A stretch of DNA of 33,468 nucleotides from Clostridium sp. (GCA_018335695.1 JAGXRV010000090.1:1-33468); one strand, 5' to 3'. Positions 17,281 through 26,182 are shown, counted from the stretch's first letter. Numbers and translations: made by a program. The notes: a model not told the origin generated them from the letters alone.

Positions 17281-17321
17281 AAAAAAGAACCACCCATAAA
17301 TCCTTTATTCATGGGTGGTTC
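17281..17321 (-). terminator. Terminator of the tRNA-Arg gene
   Basis: GAACCACCCAT and its perfect complement enclose a short A/T-rich loop; CTTTTTT follows on the minus strand. It lies 15 nt after the tRNA 3' end. Confidence 0.85.
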
Positions 17322-17335
17322 TACAGTCTCACAGA

Positions 17336-17411
17336 TGGTGCGCCTGGCAGGAATTGAACCTGCGGCCTGCGGATTAGGAATCCGTCGCTCTATCCCCTGA
17401 GCTACAGGCGC
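17336..17411 (-). tRNA. tRNA-Arg (anticodon CCT)
   Basis: A 76-nt cloverleaf on the minus strand. The acceptor GCGCCTG pairs with CAGGCGC, followed by A and an encoded CCA. The D arm is GCTCAGGGGATAGAGC. The anticodon loop TTCCTAA gives CCT and so decodes AGG. The T arm is GCAGG-TTCAATT-CCTGC. The top pair of the anticodon stem is an A-C mismatch; the other four pair. It has its own terminator. Confidence 0.95.
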
Positions 17412-17517
17412 CCGCAAATGCATTATACCTGAAAATGACTGCTTAATCAAGACCGTGTGAGCGGAAGCGATGTTGTTGAAAAGCAGGGTAGTTGAACGGC
17501 AGACTGAATTTCTGCAT

Positions 17518-17547
17518 AAAAAAACCCGGTCTGTCTTAGCCCCGGGT
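17518..17547 (-). terminator. Terminator of the hydrogenase operon
   Basis: ACCCGG/CCGGGT stem with a 12-nt loop, followed by TTTTTTT on the minus strand. It lies about 40 nt past the hydA stop. Confidence 0.85.
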
Positions 17548-17586
17548 AAGGGAGGTGTGTTAAAGTATCAATTCGTGCAAGCGTTA

Positions 17587-19320
17587 TTAATAACGATTGC
17601 GCGGAGTGTAATGCGTATGAAGAAGTTTATGAGCCTTATGACTATTTGGCTCTCCGAGAAATTCTTTGTAGAGTTGTTTAACTGCGGTGTTTTCATGGGA
17701 TTTGCGCACAGCACTGGCGGCATCAATTTGATAGATGCCGGAGGCGCGCTTAGTGCGGTAATCTGAGCCGCCGTTTATGGGTTGACCGCCGCCGCCAATG
17801 CAGCCGCCGGGGCAACCCATTATTTCAATAAAGTGGTAGTCGGCTTCACCGCTTTTGACACGGTTCATAACTTCACGCGCATTTTTTAGGCCGCTGGTAA
17901 CAGCAATTTTTACGTCAACATTGTTTAGTTTTACTGTTGCTTCTTTGATACCGTTTAGACCACGGACGGCATTATATTCAAAAGTAGGTATCTCCTCGCC
18001 CGTCACCAGTTCATAAACAGTACGCAAAGCTGCTTCCGCCACGCCGCCGGTGGCTGCAAAAATAGTAGCCGCACCGGTCAGTATGCCAAAAGGTACATCA
18101 AATTCCTCATCATCAAGTTTCGAGACATCTAAGGATGCTTCTTTGATCATGCGCACTAATTCACGCGTAGTGAGAACGGCATCCACATCCCGGTAACCGC
18201 TGGCATTCATTTCCTGCCTTGCCGCTTCATACTTTTTAGCGGTACAGGGCATTAACGACACAGAATAGATATTAGCCGGGTCTATACCGTGCTTCTCAGC
18301 ATAAAATGTTTTAGCTAATGCGCCAAACATTTGCTGCGGCGACTTACAAGTGGAAAGGTTCTCTAAGAATTCCGGAAAGTTATGCTCAACAAATTTAATC
18401 CAGCCCGGACTGCAGGAAGTAATCAGCGGCAAAGGCCCGCCGTTATTTAGTCTGCCCAAAAGTTCTGTGCCTTCTTCCATAATCGTCAGGTCTGCGGTAA
18501 ACTCGGTGGTAAAAATCTTGTCGAAACCGAGACGACGCAATGCCGCCGCCATTTTGCCCGTCATCGGCAAGCCCGGTTCAAGGCCTAGAGCTTCAGCTAT
18601 ACTAACCTGCACAGCCGGAGCGGTTTGCACAATTACATGTTTCTTTGGGTCTGAAATTGCCTGCCACACATCATCAACGGCAGAACGTTCATAGATGGCG
18701 CCCACAGGACAGGTTACAGCGCACTGACCGCACTGGACGCAGACACTATCCATCAGTCCCGCTCCCGGGGGCGGCCCCACTTCGGTATCAAAGCCACGGC
18801 GATAGAAAGAAAGAGCGTCCACCGACTGAATATCACTGCAAACGCGAACACAACGACTGCAGTAGATACATTTATTAGGCTCACGAACAAGCGCCGGACT
18901 GGAGTCATCTATTTCCAGTTCCCGCTTGCGTCCTTCATAGGGAATCTCACTCACACCCATGTCGAGTGCTAACTGTTGCAATTCACAGTTGAGATTTCGT
19001 TTGCAGGAAGGACAGGCTAATGGATGATTGGCAAGAATCAGCTCGAGATTTACGCGTCGAGCTTGACGCACCATCGGCGTATTAGTATTGACTACCATTT
19101 TGTCTGCTACCGGCATTACACAGGCGGCTGCCAGGTTGCGGGCGCCGGCTACTTCTACCACACAAATGCGGCATGCGCCATCAGGGCGCAACATCGGATG
19201 ATGACAAAGAGTCGGTATTTTTACGCCGGCCAATTTTGCTGCGTCCAAGATGGTGGCACCTTTCTCGACTTGGACATCGTGGCCGTCGATTTTAACTGTA
19301 ACAATTTCCACTGTTTTCAC
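17587..19320 (-). CDS. hydA: [FeFe]-hydrogenase catalytic subunit HydA (HndD type)
   Basis: A 577-residue cytosolic H2-producing/consuming subunit of an NAD(P)-linked, probably electron-bifurcating hydrogenase. Domains in order: 2Fe-2S (Cys39, 50, 53, 67); His-ligated 4Fe-4S (His99, Cys103, 106, 112); two 4Fe-4S clusters (Cys151-161 and Cys194-204); then the H-cluster domain with TSCSPGWIKF (Cys303), MPCTAKKYE (Cys359) and EIMGCPGGCIGGGGQP (Cys503, Cys507), and a C-terminal small subunit-like region. All motifs are intact. The start is GTG after AAGGAG; a second GTG three codons in is possible. It is the last gene of the operon, 18 nt after hydB. Confidence 0.97.
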   Translation of the reverse strand: MKTVEIVTVKIDGHDVQVEKGATILDAAKLAGVKIPTLCHHPMLRPDGACRICVVEVAGARNLAAACVMPVADKMVVNTNTPMVRQARRVNLELILANHPLACPSCKRNLNCELQQLALDMGVSEIPYEGRKRELEIDDSSPALVREPNKCIYCSRCVRVCSDIQSVDALSFYRRGFDTEVGPPPGAGLMDSVCVQCGQCAVTCPVGAIYERSAVDDVWQAISDPKKHVIVQTAPAVQVSIAEALGLEPGLPMTGKMAAALRRLGFDKIFTTEFTADLTIMEEGTELLGRLNNGGPLPLITSCSPGWIKFVEHNFPEFLENLSTCKSPQQMFGALAKTFYAEKHGIDPANIYSVSLMPCTAKKYEAARQEMNASGYRDVDAVLTTRELVRMIKEASLDVSKLDDEEFDVPFGILTGAATIFAATGGVAEAALRTVYELVTGEEIPTFEYNAVRGLNGIKEATVKLNNVDVKIAVTSGLKNAREVMNRVKSGEADYHFIEIMGCPGGCIGGGGQPINGGSDYRTKRASGIYQIDAASAVRKSHENTAVKQLYKEFLGEPNSHKAHKLLHTHYTPRNRY

Positions 19321-19338
19321 ACTCTCCTTGCAGTAGGA

Positions 19339-21132
19339 TTATTCTTTAACAATGGCATGGAATGGGCAACGCTCCACGCAGACCCCGCATTTGATGCACT
19401 TAACCATATCAAGTTGATGAGCTTGTTTGCGCTCTCCGCTGATTGCACCCACAGGGCAAATCTTTGCGCAAACAGTACAGCCTACGCAAGTGTGGTCGTC
19501 AATTCGATAATAGAAGAGAGCCTGACACACACCGGCAGGGCATTTCTTGTCATGAATATGGGCTTCATATTCATGACGGAAATGGCGCAGAGTGCTTAAA
19601 ATCGGGTTGGGTGCAGTCTGCCCTAGACCGCAAAGAGCACTCGCCTTAATTGTATAAGCCAACTTCTCCAACTTAGCGATATCTTCGGGAACACCCTGTC
19701 CGGCGCAAATGCGCTCCAAAATCTCCAGCAAACGCATCGTCCCTTCCCGGCACGGGGTACATTTGCCGCATGATTCAGAACGAGTGAAAGTCAAGAAGTA
19801 GCGCGCCACGTCTACGATACAAGATTCGTCATCCATAACTACCAAACCACCCGAACCCATCATGGCGCCGGCTTGAATCAAGGAGTCATAATCAATCGGC
19901 AAGTCCAATTTGTTTTCAGGGAGGCATCCGCCGGAGGGTCCGCCAATTTGAACGGCTTTAAACTTTTTCCCTTCGAACGTGCCGCCGCCAATTTCGTAAA
20001 TAATTTCCCGCATGGTAATCCCCATCGGCACTTCCACCAGACCGGTATTACGCAATTTGCCGGTGAGGGCAAATACTTTCGTCCCTTTGCTGCGCTCTGT
20101 GCCGACGGCGGCAAATTTATCGGCACCGTACAGAATGATTTGCGGCACATTTGCAAATGTTTCCACGTTATTAATTACTGTAGGTTTACCGAAAAGGCCT
20201 TTGACGGCGGGGAAGGGAGGCCGGGACCGGGGAATGCCCCGCTCGCCTTCGATGGACGCAATCAACGCTGTTTCCTCACCGCAAACGAAAGCGCCGGCGC
20301 CTTCTTTGATTTTTAAAGTAAGGCTGAAATCTGTGCCGAGAATATTTTTCCCAAGCAAGCCGAGTTCCTCGGCTTGGCTGATCGCTGTTTGAATGCGCTT
20401 AATCGCAAGCGGATACTCAGCGCGGATATAAAGATAGCCCTCATCTGCTCCGATGGCATAGGCGGCAATCATCATACCCTCTAGAATGTTGTGCGGATCC
20501 CCTTCAAGCAGGCTTCGATCCATAAAAGCACCGGGATCCCCTTCATCAGCATTACAGATAATATATTTTTTCTCTCCTGCTGCTTTGGCGCAGAACTCCC
20601 ATTTTGTCCCAGTGGGAAAACCGCCGCCACCCCGTCCGCGCAAACCGGCTGCTTTTACGGCATTAGTCACTTCTTCAGGAGTCATTTCAGAAAGCATCTT
20701 TTCAAGCGCTGCGTAGCCGCCACGGGCAAGGTACTCGTTTAAGCTTTCCGGATCTATATAACCGCAGTTACGCAAAGCAATCCGTTGCTGCTTGCGATAA
20801 AAATCAATTTCCTGATATTTGGGTACTTTGTCGAGAGAAAGCGGTTCGGTAAAGAAAAGCCGGGCTACAGGACGTCCCTTCATTAAATGTTCACTGACAA
20901 TTTCCTGCACATCTTTAACTTCTACCCGGCAATACATCACGCCTTCAGGATAGACGATGACAAGCGGTCCTTTTTCACAGAAGCCATGACAGCCGGTCTC
21001 AACAATTTTAATTTCCTCATCCAATTTCTTCTTGCGCAACTCTTCTTGAAAAGCGGTTATAACATCCTTACAACCGGAAGAAACACAACCTGTTCCTCCG
21101 CAAATCAGCACGTGCCCACGATAAAAAACCAC
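19339..21132 (-). CDS. hydB: Hydrogenase flavoprotein subunit HydB (NuoF/HndC type)
   Basis: A 597-residue NAD(P)H-binding flavin subunit. Domains: thioredoxin-like 2Fe-2S (CGGTGC at 11-16, TGCHGFC at 47-52); the NuoF core with FMN loop GRGGGGFPTGTKWE (166-179), NADEGDPGAFMDR and GEETALIASIEGERG; the 4Fe-4S site SCGKCTPC (Cys455, 458, 461) with Cys501; and two C-terminal ferredoxin clusters (CVGCTVCAKICP, CIKCGVCVERCP). In bifurcating enzymes the flavin here is the proposed site where ferredoxin and NAD(P)H electrons meet. The start is GTG at 21132 behind GGGGAAGAGAG. It lies between hndB (46-nt gap) and hydA. Confidence 0.96.
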   Translation of the reverse strand: MVFYRGHVLICGGTGCVSSGCKDVITAFQEELRKKKLDEEIKIVETGCHGFCEKGPLVIVYPEGVMYCRVEVKDVQEIVSEHLMKGRPVARLFFTEPLSLDKVPKYQEIDFYRKQQRIALRNCGYIDPESLNEYLARGGYAALEKMLSEMTPEEVTNAVKAAGLRGRGGGGFPTGTKWEFCAKAAGEKKYIICNADEGDPGAFMDRSLLEGDPHNILEGMMIAAYAIGADEGYLYIRAEYPLAIKRIQTAISQAEELGLLGKNILGTDFSLTLKIKEGAGAFVCGEETALIASIEGERGIPRSRPPFPAVKGLFGKPTVINNVETFANVPQIILYGADKFAAVGTERSKGTKVFALTGKLRNTGLVEVPMGITMREIIYEIGGGTFEGKKFKAVQIGGPSGGCLPENKLDLPIDYDSLIQAGAMMGSGGLVVMDDESCIVDVARYFLTFTRSESCGKCTPCREGTMRLLEILERICAGQGVPEDIAKLEKLAYTIKASALCGLGQTAPNPILSTLRHFRHEYEAHIHDKKCPAGVCQALFYYRIDDHTCVGCTVCAKICPVGAISGERKQAHQLDMVKCIKCGVCVERCPFHAIVKE

Positions 21133-21178
21133 GTTAACTCTCTTCCCCTTTCTTAAGCTGCTTTACTGCGGCGCAATT

Positions 21179-21553
21179 TTACCTGGCAATTCTGCCAACC
21201 ACCAAGCCCTCCACAACACGGCCATTAACAATATGTTCGCCCACAATCCTTGACACGTCCCTCGGTACAACCCGGCCATAAGTAACGCGATCCTCATTGG
21301 GGCGCACCACATCAAGGAGCACCTCCCTTTCGCACATCCCTATACAGCCGGTCTTTGTGACACTTACATTTTTAATGTTTCTGCGCTGCAATTCTTTTAA
21401 AAGCTCTGTAACGACTTCTCTGGCACCGGCGGCAATGCCACAGGTTCCCATGCCGACAATGACTTGAATATCACACGTCTGACGGGCAGCCATTTCACCT
21501 AGCGCATCCTTGCGGAGTGCGCGCAGATCTTCCATACTCAGCAATTTGTTCAT
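21179..21553 (-). CDS. hndB: HndB-type 2Fe-2S thioredoxin-like subunit
   Basis: A 124-residue ferredoxin-like subunit found in four-subunit (HndABCD) hydrogenases. The thioredoxin-like 2Fe-2S motifs are GMGTCGIAAGAREV (Cys38) and KTGCIGMCEREV (Cys70, Cys74). It ends in a short VVEGLVVGRIAR tail. It presumably relays electrons within the complex; its presence marks this as tetrameric rather than HydABC-type. The ATG overlaps the upstream ATPase stop as ATGA, so the two are translationally coupled. Confidence 0.9.
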   Translation of the reverse strand: MNKLLSMEDLRALRKDALGEMAARQTCDIQVIVGMGTCGIAAGAREVVTELLKELQRRNIKNVSVTKTGCIGMCEREVLLDVVRPNEDRVTYGRVVPRDVSRIVGEHIVNGRVVEGLVVGRIAR

Positions 21554-22107
21554 GAAGATTCACCTCCGTAGATTGTCTGCAATTGTTCGCGAATATTTTC
21601 TTCCAACAAGCTCAAGTGCTCCGGGCGGTCAAAGCGGAAAGCAATACCCAAAAACTCTGCGAACTTTAAGCTGGAAATTTTTAATTTTTTATTTTTATAG
21701 ATGTGCAGATATTCAAATGTCACCTCTGTTTCACCCATTAACGCACTAACGATTGTCCCGGCGATATCGCCCATTGGTTGTCTGTCGGGATGACTATGTG
21801 AAAATATTGCCATTACTTCAGTGCCGTAACCGGGACTGGATTCAATCCGCAACTTTCCTCCGCACTGTGTTACCGCCATCTCCAAAAAAGCAAGACCCAA
21901 CCCAACCCGCCTTGTCTGGCGAGAGGTGCAAAACGGAGAAGTGACGTTGGCACATTGTTCCGCATTCATGCCGCAACCGTCGTCCGTCACAACAATAGAC
22001 AACTCGTCTTCTTCCGGTGCATCTTTGATTACCAGTGTGATTTTCTTCGCCCCGGCTTCCACGCTGTTTTGAATTAAATCAAGAATATGGAGCGAAAGTT
22101 CCTGCAA
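21550..22107 (-). CDS. GHKL-type ATP-binding protein of the hydrogenase operon
   Basis: A 185-residue protein with a histidine-kinase-type ATPase fold but no phospho-accepting His domain. The N box is LHILDLIQNSVEAGAKKI, the G1 box TDDGCGM and the G2 box GLGLAF. The C-terminal part has no named domain. It resembles serine-kinase/anti-sigma regulators of the SpoIIAB kind and is often seen in clostridial hydrogenase operons, role unknown. The TTG at 22107 follows AAGGGGG and gives the family start LQELSLHILD; the frame runs open to 22182. It overlaps hndB by ATGA. Confidence 0.8.
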   Translation of the reverse strand: MQELSLHILDLIQNSVEAGAKKITLVIKDAPEEDELSIVVTDDGCGMNAEQCANVTSPFCTSRQTRRVGLGLAFLEMAVTQCGGKLRIESSPGYGTEVMAIFSHSHPDRQPMGDIAGTIVSALMGETEVTFEYLHIYKNKKLKISSLKFAEFLGIAFRFDRPEHLSLLEENIREQLQTIYGGESS

Positions 22108-22120
22108 TGCTATAGCCCCC

Positions 22121-22624
22121 TTATTCGTACAAAGAAAGAATGAGAGGCACTTTATCCGCCGTAAGGCGTCCATGCGTATCACTGTTAATCATGACTACAG
22201 GAGCAAGTCCGCAAGCGCCGATGCAAGCAACCGACTCAAAAGTAAACCGCAGATCTTCAGTAGTCTCTCCGACGTCGACACCTAATTCTTCCTTAATTTT
22301 ACCTACGATCCGAGAAACACCTCGCACATGGCAAGCCGTTCCCTGGCAGACACGAATAACATTTCGTCCACGCGGCTTAAGATGAAACTGGGAATAGAAT
22401 GTCACCACTCCATATATTTTTGCTTTTGGAACATCCAGTGCTTCCGAAATCCGCAAAAGGACGGCTTCCGGCAGATAACCGTAGATGTTTTGCGCCTGCT
22501 GCAAGACGGAAATTAACATCTCAGGGCTTTTCTTATCCTTCTGCAGCAGTGCTTCCAACTTGTGAAACATGCCGTCAGAGATAAACTCAGTACATTTTTC
22601 CAATTTGACTTGTTCGAGTGCCAT
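22121..22624 (-). CDS. hydC: Hydrogenase subunit HydC (NuoE/HndA type)
   Basis: A 167-residue thioredoxin-like 2Fe-2S subunit of the NuoE family. The cluster ligands are Cys93, Cys98 (CQGTACHVRG), Cys134 and Cys138 (CIGACG). The N-terminal helical part LISVLQQAQNIYGYLPEAVL is typical. It passes electrons between the flavin subunit and the hydrogenase. The ATG at 22624 follows AAGGAGG; an upstream start at 22690 would cut into the PHP gene. Confidence 0.95.
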   Translation of the reverse strand: MALEQVKLEKCTEFISDGMFHKLEALLQKDKKSPEMLISVLQQAQNIYGYLPEAVLLRISEALDVPKAKIYGVVTFYSQFHLKPRGRNVIRVCQGTACHVRGVSRIVGKIKEELGVDVGETTEDLRFTFESVACIGACGLAPVVMINSDTHGRLTADKVPLILSLYE

Positions 22625-22643
22625 GTAGATCCTCCTTGAAGTT

Positions 22644-23408
22644 TTAAATTTTAATCTTTGCTTCAGTTTTAATACAGACTCTTCTTCCACCCTCCCCCTT
22701 TAGCGCCATACTGATTTCAGAGAGGGTTACATCCTCTGCCACATAAAAATAGGTATATTTTTCTTTGTAGAGCATCGGCAGACTGTGGGCGTCAGAAGAG
22801 CAAAGCAGTGGATAGCCCACAGTGCTTGGATGCTTTCTATGCAATTCGGCTGCATCCGAAATTGTCTCAAGTGCGGCTACCGGCAACCCCGGCGGGATAA
22901 AACCCAAGTTTCCTAACAGACTGTACTGAGGGCGATCAACGTGGGCGGCGATGGACAAACCCTGATGCCTGGCAACTGCATTGCAGACATCTTCTACAGA
23001 TAAATCGAGCGATGCCAATAATTTCCGCTGTTCAAATCTGACAACTTGATCACTGGCATTTACAACGGCTTGCACCTCCCCTGTATGCAAAGACAGCATG
23101 CTTCGTGGCAGATGTTGATCAACTAAAGCGGCAAAAGAGTTTGCCAAAAATTCATTCGGAAAAAGACAAAGCAAATGCACTTCTTCCCGCGTTTGCACTT
23201 CCATACCAAATAGTACCGTAATACCGGTGCCTCTGGCTGCTTCCTGACAGGCAACCACGTTATCAATGGCATGGTGGTCTGTGACGGCAAGCAAATTGAT
23301 ACCTAAAAGCTTAGCGGTGTTGATAATCTCACGCGGACTCATATCTAGCTCAGCGCAGGCTGAAAGCACAGTATGAACGTGCAAATCAGCTTTAATCCAT
23401 CTCAGCAT
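22644..23408 (-). CDS. PHP-domain phosphoesterase
   Basis: A 254-residue metal-dependent phosphoesterase of the PHP family. Visible metal ligands are KADLHVHTVLSACAE, AVTDHHAIDN, FGMEVQTREEVHLLCLFP and CSSDAHSLPML. The substrate is unknown; phosphorylated nucleotides or peptides are possible. It overlaps the DRTGG gene by 17 nt and precedes hydC by 19 nt. PHP proteins recur in hydrogenase clusters of clostridia, which suggests a regulatory rather than a metabolic role here. Confidence 0.9.
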   Translation of the reverse strand: MLRWIKADLHVHTVLSACAELDMSPREIINTAKLLGINLLAVTDHHAIDNVVACQEAARGTGITVLFGMEVQTREEVHLLCLFPNEFLANSFAALVDQHLPRSMLSLHTGEVQAVVNASDQVVRFEQRKLLASLDLSVEDVCNAVARHQGLSIAAHVDRPQYSLLGNLGFIPPGLPVAALETISDAAELHRKHPSTVGYPLLCSSDAHSLPMLYKEKYTYFYVAEDVTLSEISMALKGEGGRRVCIKTEAKIKI

Positions 23409-23760
23409 AGGCGCTGGGCTGCAGCCCGCGGAGATACAATCTCCCTGCTAATTCATAGATTGGCAGCATCGAGTTAAACAAGAAAATTTTCTCCTCATTT
23501 GCTTTGCGGATAGTTTCCTCTTGACAAGGCATTCCGCCGCCGATAATTACGCAAGATAACTGTAAAAGTGAGGCTAACGCCACGATATTTTGATGCCCCT
23601 GATGCGTCAACCAAAGATCATTTTGCTTGGCATTTGCCATAACCAAACTGATTAAATCGGCGACATATACACCGCCTACAGTTTTTTCAGCCGCTTGGAA
23701 ATCGGTTAATCTATTTAGTTTCAATTCTTCTGCTATTTGACTCAGAAGCAAGTCAGTCAC
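23392..23760 (-). CDS. DRTGG-domain protein
   Basis: A 122-residue single-domain DRTGG protein: GGVYVADLISLVMANAKQND, LWLTHQGHQNIVALASLL and CVIIGGGMPCQEETIRKANE. DRTGG domains are found near CBS domains and phosphotransacetylases and are thought to bind a small ligand. GTG at 23760 follows AAGGAGA and overlaps the end of the preceding gene by 8 nt. It shares its fold with the N-terminal part of the protein at 25124-25939. Ligand and role are unknown. Confidence 0.8.
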   Translation of the reverse strand: MTDLLLSQIAEELKLNRLTDFQAAEKTVGGVYVADLISLVMANAKQNDLWLTHQGHQNIVALASLLQLSCVIIGGGMPCQEETIRKANEEKIFLFNSMLPIYELAGRLYLRGLQPSAYAEMD

Positions 23761-25102
23761 TCTCCTTGGGTTTATCTTTTACGCTTCGATTAAGGGAAGG
23801 CGGGAGAATCTTGCTCAAAACCAACACTTCATCCGCCAGTAACATAATTTTTTCGCGCAGCTTAAAAATGCAATCTACTTCCAGCGCTTTATTTAGAGCT
23901 ACATCCTCTGCCAGAGCTTTGCACGTTGGCGAACCGCAGGAGCCGCAGTCAAGTCCGGGCAACTGTTCCAATACAAGATCGTACTTTTTCATAATTTTGA
24001 TTGCTTCTTCCAAATCCGGAGCGAAAGCTCCTGTACTCATAGTTTCCGGCATTACAATTTGTTCTTTTACCTCCAGTTCTTCGGCTGAGAAGGGCGTTGC
24101 CCGCTCCAACTGGGCAGATAACGAACCTTGTTCTTTCATCAGCCAGCGCAGTTGCACTCTGGCTTGAAAACGGTTCTGAATATTAAGAAACCCTCCGACA
24201 CAACCACCGTCACACGCTTGCAACTCCAGAAAATCAACACCTTGCAGACGATTCATGTCAACTTCCTCTAATACCTTTTGCACATTACGGATGCCATCCA
24301 CCGTCAAATAATTCGCCGCCTGCACTGCCGCCTGTTCGCCGCCAGCCATACTCCACTTGATTCCACGAACTCCCGGTGCCACCATAAATTTAAAGTCAGT
24401 ATCCGGGTTGCTCAGTCCCCTAATTTTAGGAAAAATTTCCGCCACAGAAATTACCCCATCAACGCTATGGCCGCTTTGATTGAGCAAATTTTTGACGGCA
24501 GAAGCTTTGGCAGAACAGGGTGTGAGAAAGAATGTGCCGATCTCTTCCGGAGACAAGCCACTATCGCGGGCGGCATAAATTTTAGCAAGTCTGCCGGCAA
24601 GCTCCATAGGAGACTCCAGTGGGATAAGCTGTGGAATGAGCCCGGGGAATTTTACCTGTATCAAGCGAACGACAGCCGGACAAGCGGAGGAAATCAGCGG
24701 GTCGTTATTTTTCTTTTCGTGCAGAATCTTTTTAATTTCTTCGGAGATGATTTCAGCAGCAAAGGCAACATCCATCACGTGATTAAAACCAACTTGGCGA
24801 AGTGCGGCATGAACATGACAGATAGTGGTACTTTTCTTAAACTGACCATAAAATGATGGCGGGACGAGTGCAATTTTGTATGGGTAGCTTACCAACGCAT
24901 TCAGCCCGTCGGTAACCACAGCTTTAGCTAAATTAGGACAAGCGCGAATACATTCTCCGCAATCAATACAACGCTCTTCGGAAATCACTGCCTTCCCTTG
25001 GCGAACACGAATGGCTTCCGTCGGGCACTGTTTAATGCAGTTGACGCAACCGATACATTTTTCGTGTTTTAAGAAAACCGAATGGCGATATTTTGTGCTC
25101 AT
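23753..25102 (-). CDS. [FeFe]-hydrogenase-like (HsfB-type) iron-sulfur protein
   Basis: A 449-residue protein with two N-terminal ferredoxin clusters (Cys16-26, Cys45-55), an Fe-hydrogenase large-subunit C-terminal-like domain and a C-terminal 4Fe-4S motif (CGSCGSPTC, then Cys411). H-cluster loop 1 is SSACPAVVRL instead of TSCxPxW; loop 2 is FLTPCSAKAS; loop 3 is LELQACDGGCVGG with the CxxxC spacing kept. The Cys that in enzymes relays protons appears to be Ala, as reported for sensory HydS-type proteins. It is therefore more likely a sensor or assembly partner than a fast enzyme. The ATG at 25102 follows GGAGG/AGGA; a GTG at 25123 is the alternative. Confidence 0.85.
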   Translation of the reverse strand: MSTKYRHSVFLKHEKCIGCVNCIKQCPTEAIRVRQGKAVISEERCIDCGECIRACPNLAKAVVTDGLNALVSYPYKIALVPPSFYGQFKKSTTICHVHAALRQVGFNHVMDVAFAAEIISEEIKKILHEKKNNDPLISSACPAVVRLIQVKFPGLIPQLIPLESPMELAGRLAKIYAARDSGLSPEEIGTFFLTPCSAKASAVKNLLNQSGHSVDGVISVAEIFPKIRGLSNPDTDFKFMVAPGVRGIKWSMAGGEQAAVQAANYLTVDGIRNVQKVLEEVDMNRLQGVDFLELQACDGGCVGGFLNIQNRFQARVQLRWLMKEQGSLSAQLERATPFSAEELEVKEQIVMPETMSTGAFAPDLEEAIKIMKKYDLVLEQLPGLDCGSCGSPTCKALAEDVALNKALEVDCIFKLREKIMLLADEVLVLSKILPPSLNRSVKDKPKESD

Positions 25103-25123
25103 TCTTTTCCTAGCCTCCGACAC

Positions 25124-25939
25124 TTAATAACGAAGCAGTATCTCAAGCCTTGTTCCAACTCCCACTTCTGATTGCATAATCAGGCTATCTGCGCAGCGAT
25201 TGATATTTGGCAAGCCCATGCCGGCGCCATAACCCATTTCCCGTACTGCCGGCGGCGCAGTGGAATAGCCCTCCTGCATAGCCAAATCGATATCTAAAAT
25301 ACCGGGCCCATCATCTTCCACAATTATAAGGACACTATTTGGACCCAGTTTCAACTGCAGCTTGCCGCAACGAGCATGAATAATCACGTTCAGTTCCGCC
25401 TCATAAGCGGCGATGGCTGCCCGAGTCACAGTTTTGTGGTGCACACCCAGGTTTTCCAGGCGCTGCTTAATTTTTTTGGTGACATGACCTGCCGCAAGGA
25501 AATCACCGCCGCTGATGGGGTATTCAACAATTGTGATAAGCTTTTCTTCTTCGCTCTGCGGGACAATTTCCGCTTTCTCTTTAACCCGCTTAGTCCCAGG
25601 GAGCCCAGCTTGAAAAAGAAGTCCGGCTGCTTCATATTTAGCTAGCGGAGTGCTAAAACAGTTAATGCCGTCTTTAGTTGCTTGTTGAAGAAAATCAGCG
25701 CCCGGCTGCCTTCCTTGCACAAAAACAATGGCTTTTATATTCGTAAGAGATATCAGCGTAGTTAACTGCGGACCAATTAATGAAGTCAAAAGCAAAACGC
25801 CGTCTGAACCTAGGGATTCAAGTGAGAGAACGTCGCTTACTAAATCTGCATCGCAGACGCAGTAAACCTGAGTGTCATTAAACTCGGTTCCGGCAAGCAA
25901 AGTGGCATCTAAAATCTGCTTAATTTCAACAAGTTTCAT
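25124..25939 (-). CDS. DRTGG-HATPase fusion regulator
   Basis: A 271-residue protein: an N-terminal DRTGG domain (MKLVEIKQILDATLLAGTEF, then GSDGVLLLTSLIG) and a C-terminal GHKL ATPase of the anti-sigma-factor kind (N box AYEAELNVIIHA, G1 EDDGPGI, G2 MGYGAGMGLPNINR). It probably acts as a serine kinase or partner-switch protein responding to a small ligand. It is the first gene of the hydrogenase operon, directly behind the sigma-54 promoter. The ATG at 25939 has GGGGGG and begins like other DRTGG proteins; a start at 25978 has a weaker site. Confidence 0.8.
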   Translation of the reverse strand: MKLVEIKQILDATLLAGTEFNDTQVYCVCDADLVSDVLSLESLGSDGVLLLTSLIGPQLTTLISLTNIKAIVFVQGRQPGADFLQQATKDGINCFSTPLAKYEAAGLLFQAGLPGTKRVKEKAEIVPQSEEEKLITIVEYPISGGDFLAAGHVTKKIKQRLENLGVHHKTVTRAAIAAYEAELNVIIHARCGKLQLKLGPNSVLIIVEDDGPGILDIDLAMQEGYSTAPPAVREMGYGAGMGLPNINRCADSLIMQSEVGVGTRLEILLRY

Positions 25940-26021
25940 AGCCGCCCCCCAATCATGAACCAAATTCTCTGCATTCACCTATCGTAGTGGAAAACGCAAA
26001 CTATTTACTAACTGTTTTATA

Positions 26022-26037
26022 AGCAATAACCATGCCA
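26022..26037 (-). promoter_or_regulatory. Sigma-54 (-24/-12) promoter of the hydrogenase operon
   Basis: TGGCATGGTTATTGCT on the minus strand. Compared with TGGCAC-N5-TTGCW it has one mismatch and the exact N5 spacing, with the invariant GG and GC in place. The start of transcription would be near 26011, some 70 nt before the first gene. Confidence 0.8.
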
Positions 26038-26113
26038 AGTTTTCGAAGAGAAGAAAAGTTATGCAAAACAAGCATAATAGTCAGAATTTTAAGGACGACA
26101 AGCTTAAAGCAGA

Positions 26114-26132
26114 CTGTCCAAATTTGAAACAG
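26114..26132. promoter_or_regulatory. Candidate activator-binding palindrome, site 1
   Basis: CTGTCCAAATTTGAAACAG, an inverted repeat (CTGT-N11-ACAG), centred about 112 nt upstream of the predicted sigma-54 start. It shares CTGTCC and the half-site spacing with two other sites. Confidence 0.6.
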
Positions 26133-26182
26133 TTAAAATTTTCACAAAATTTATATTAAGAAATCATGGGCACTTACGTCTG

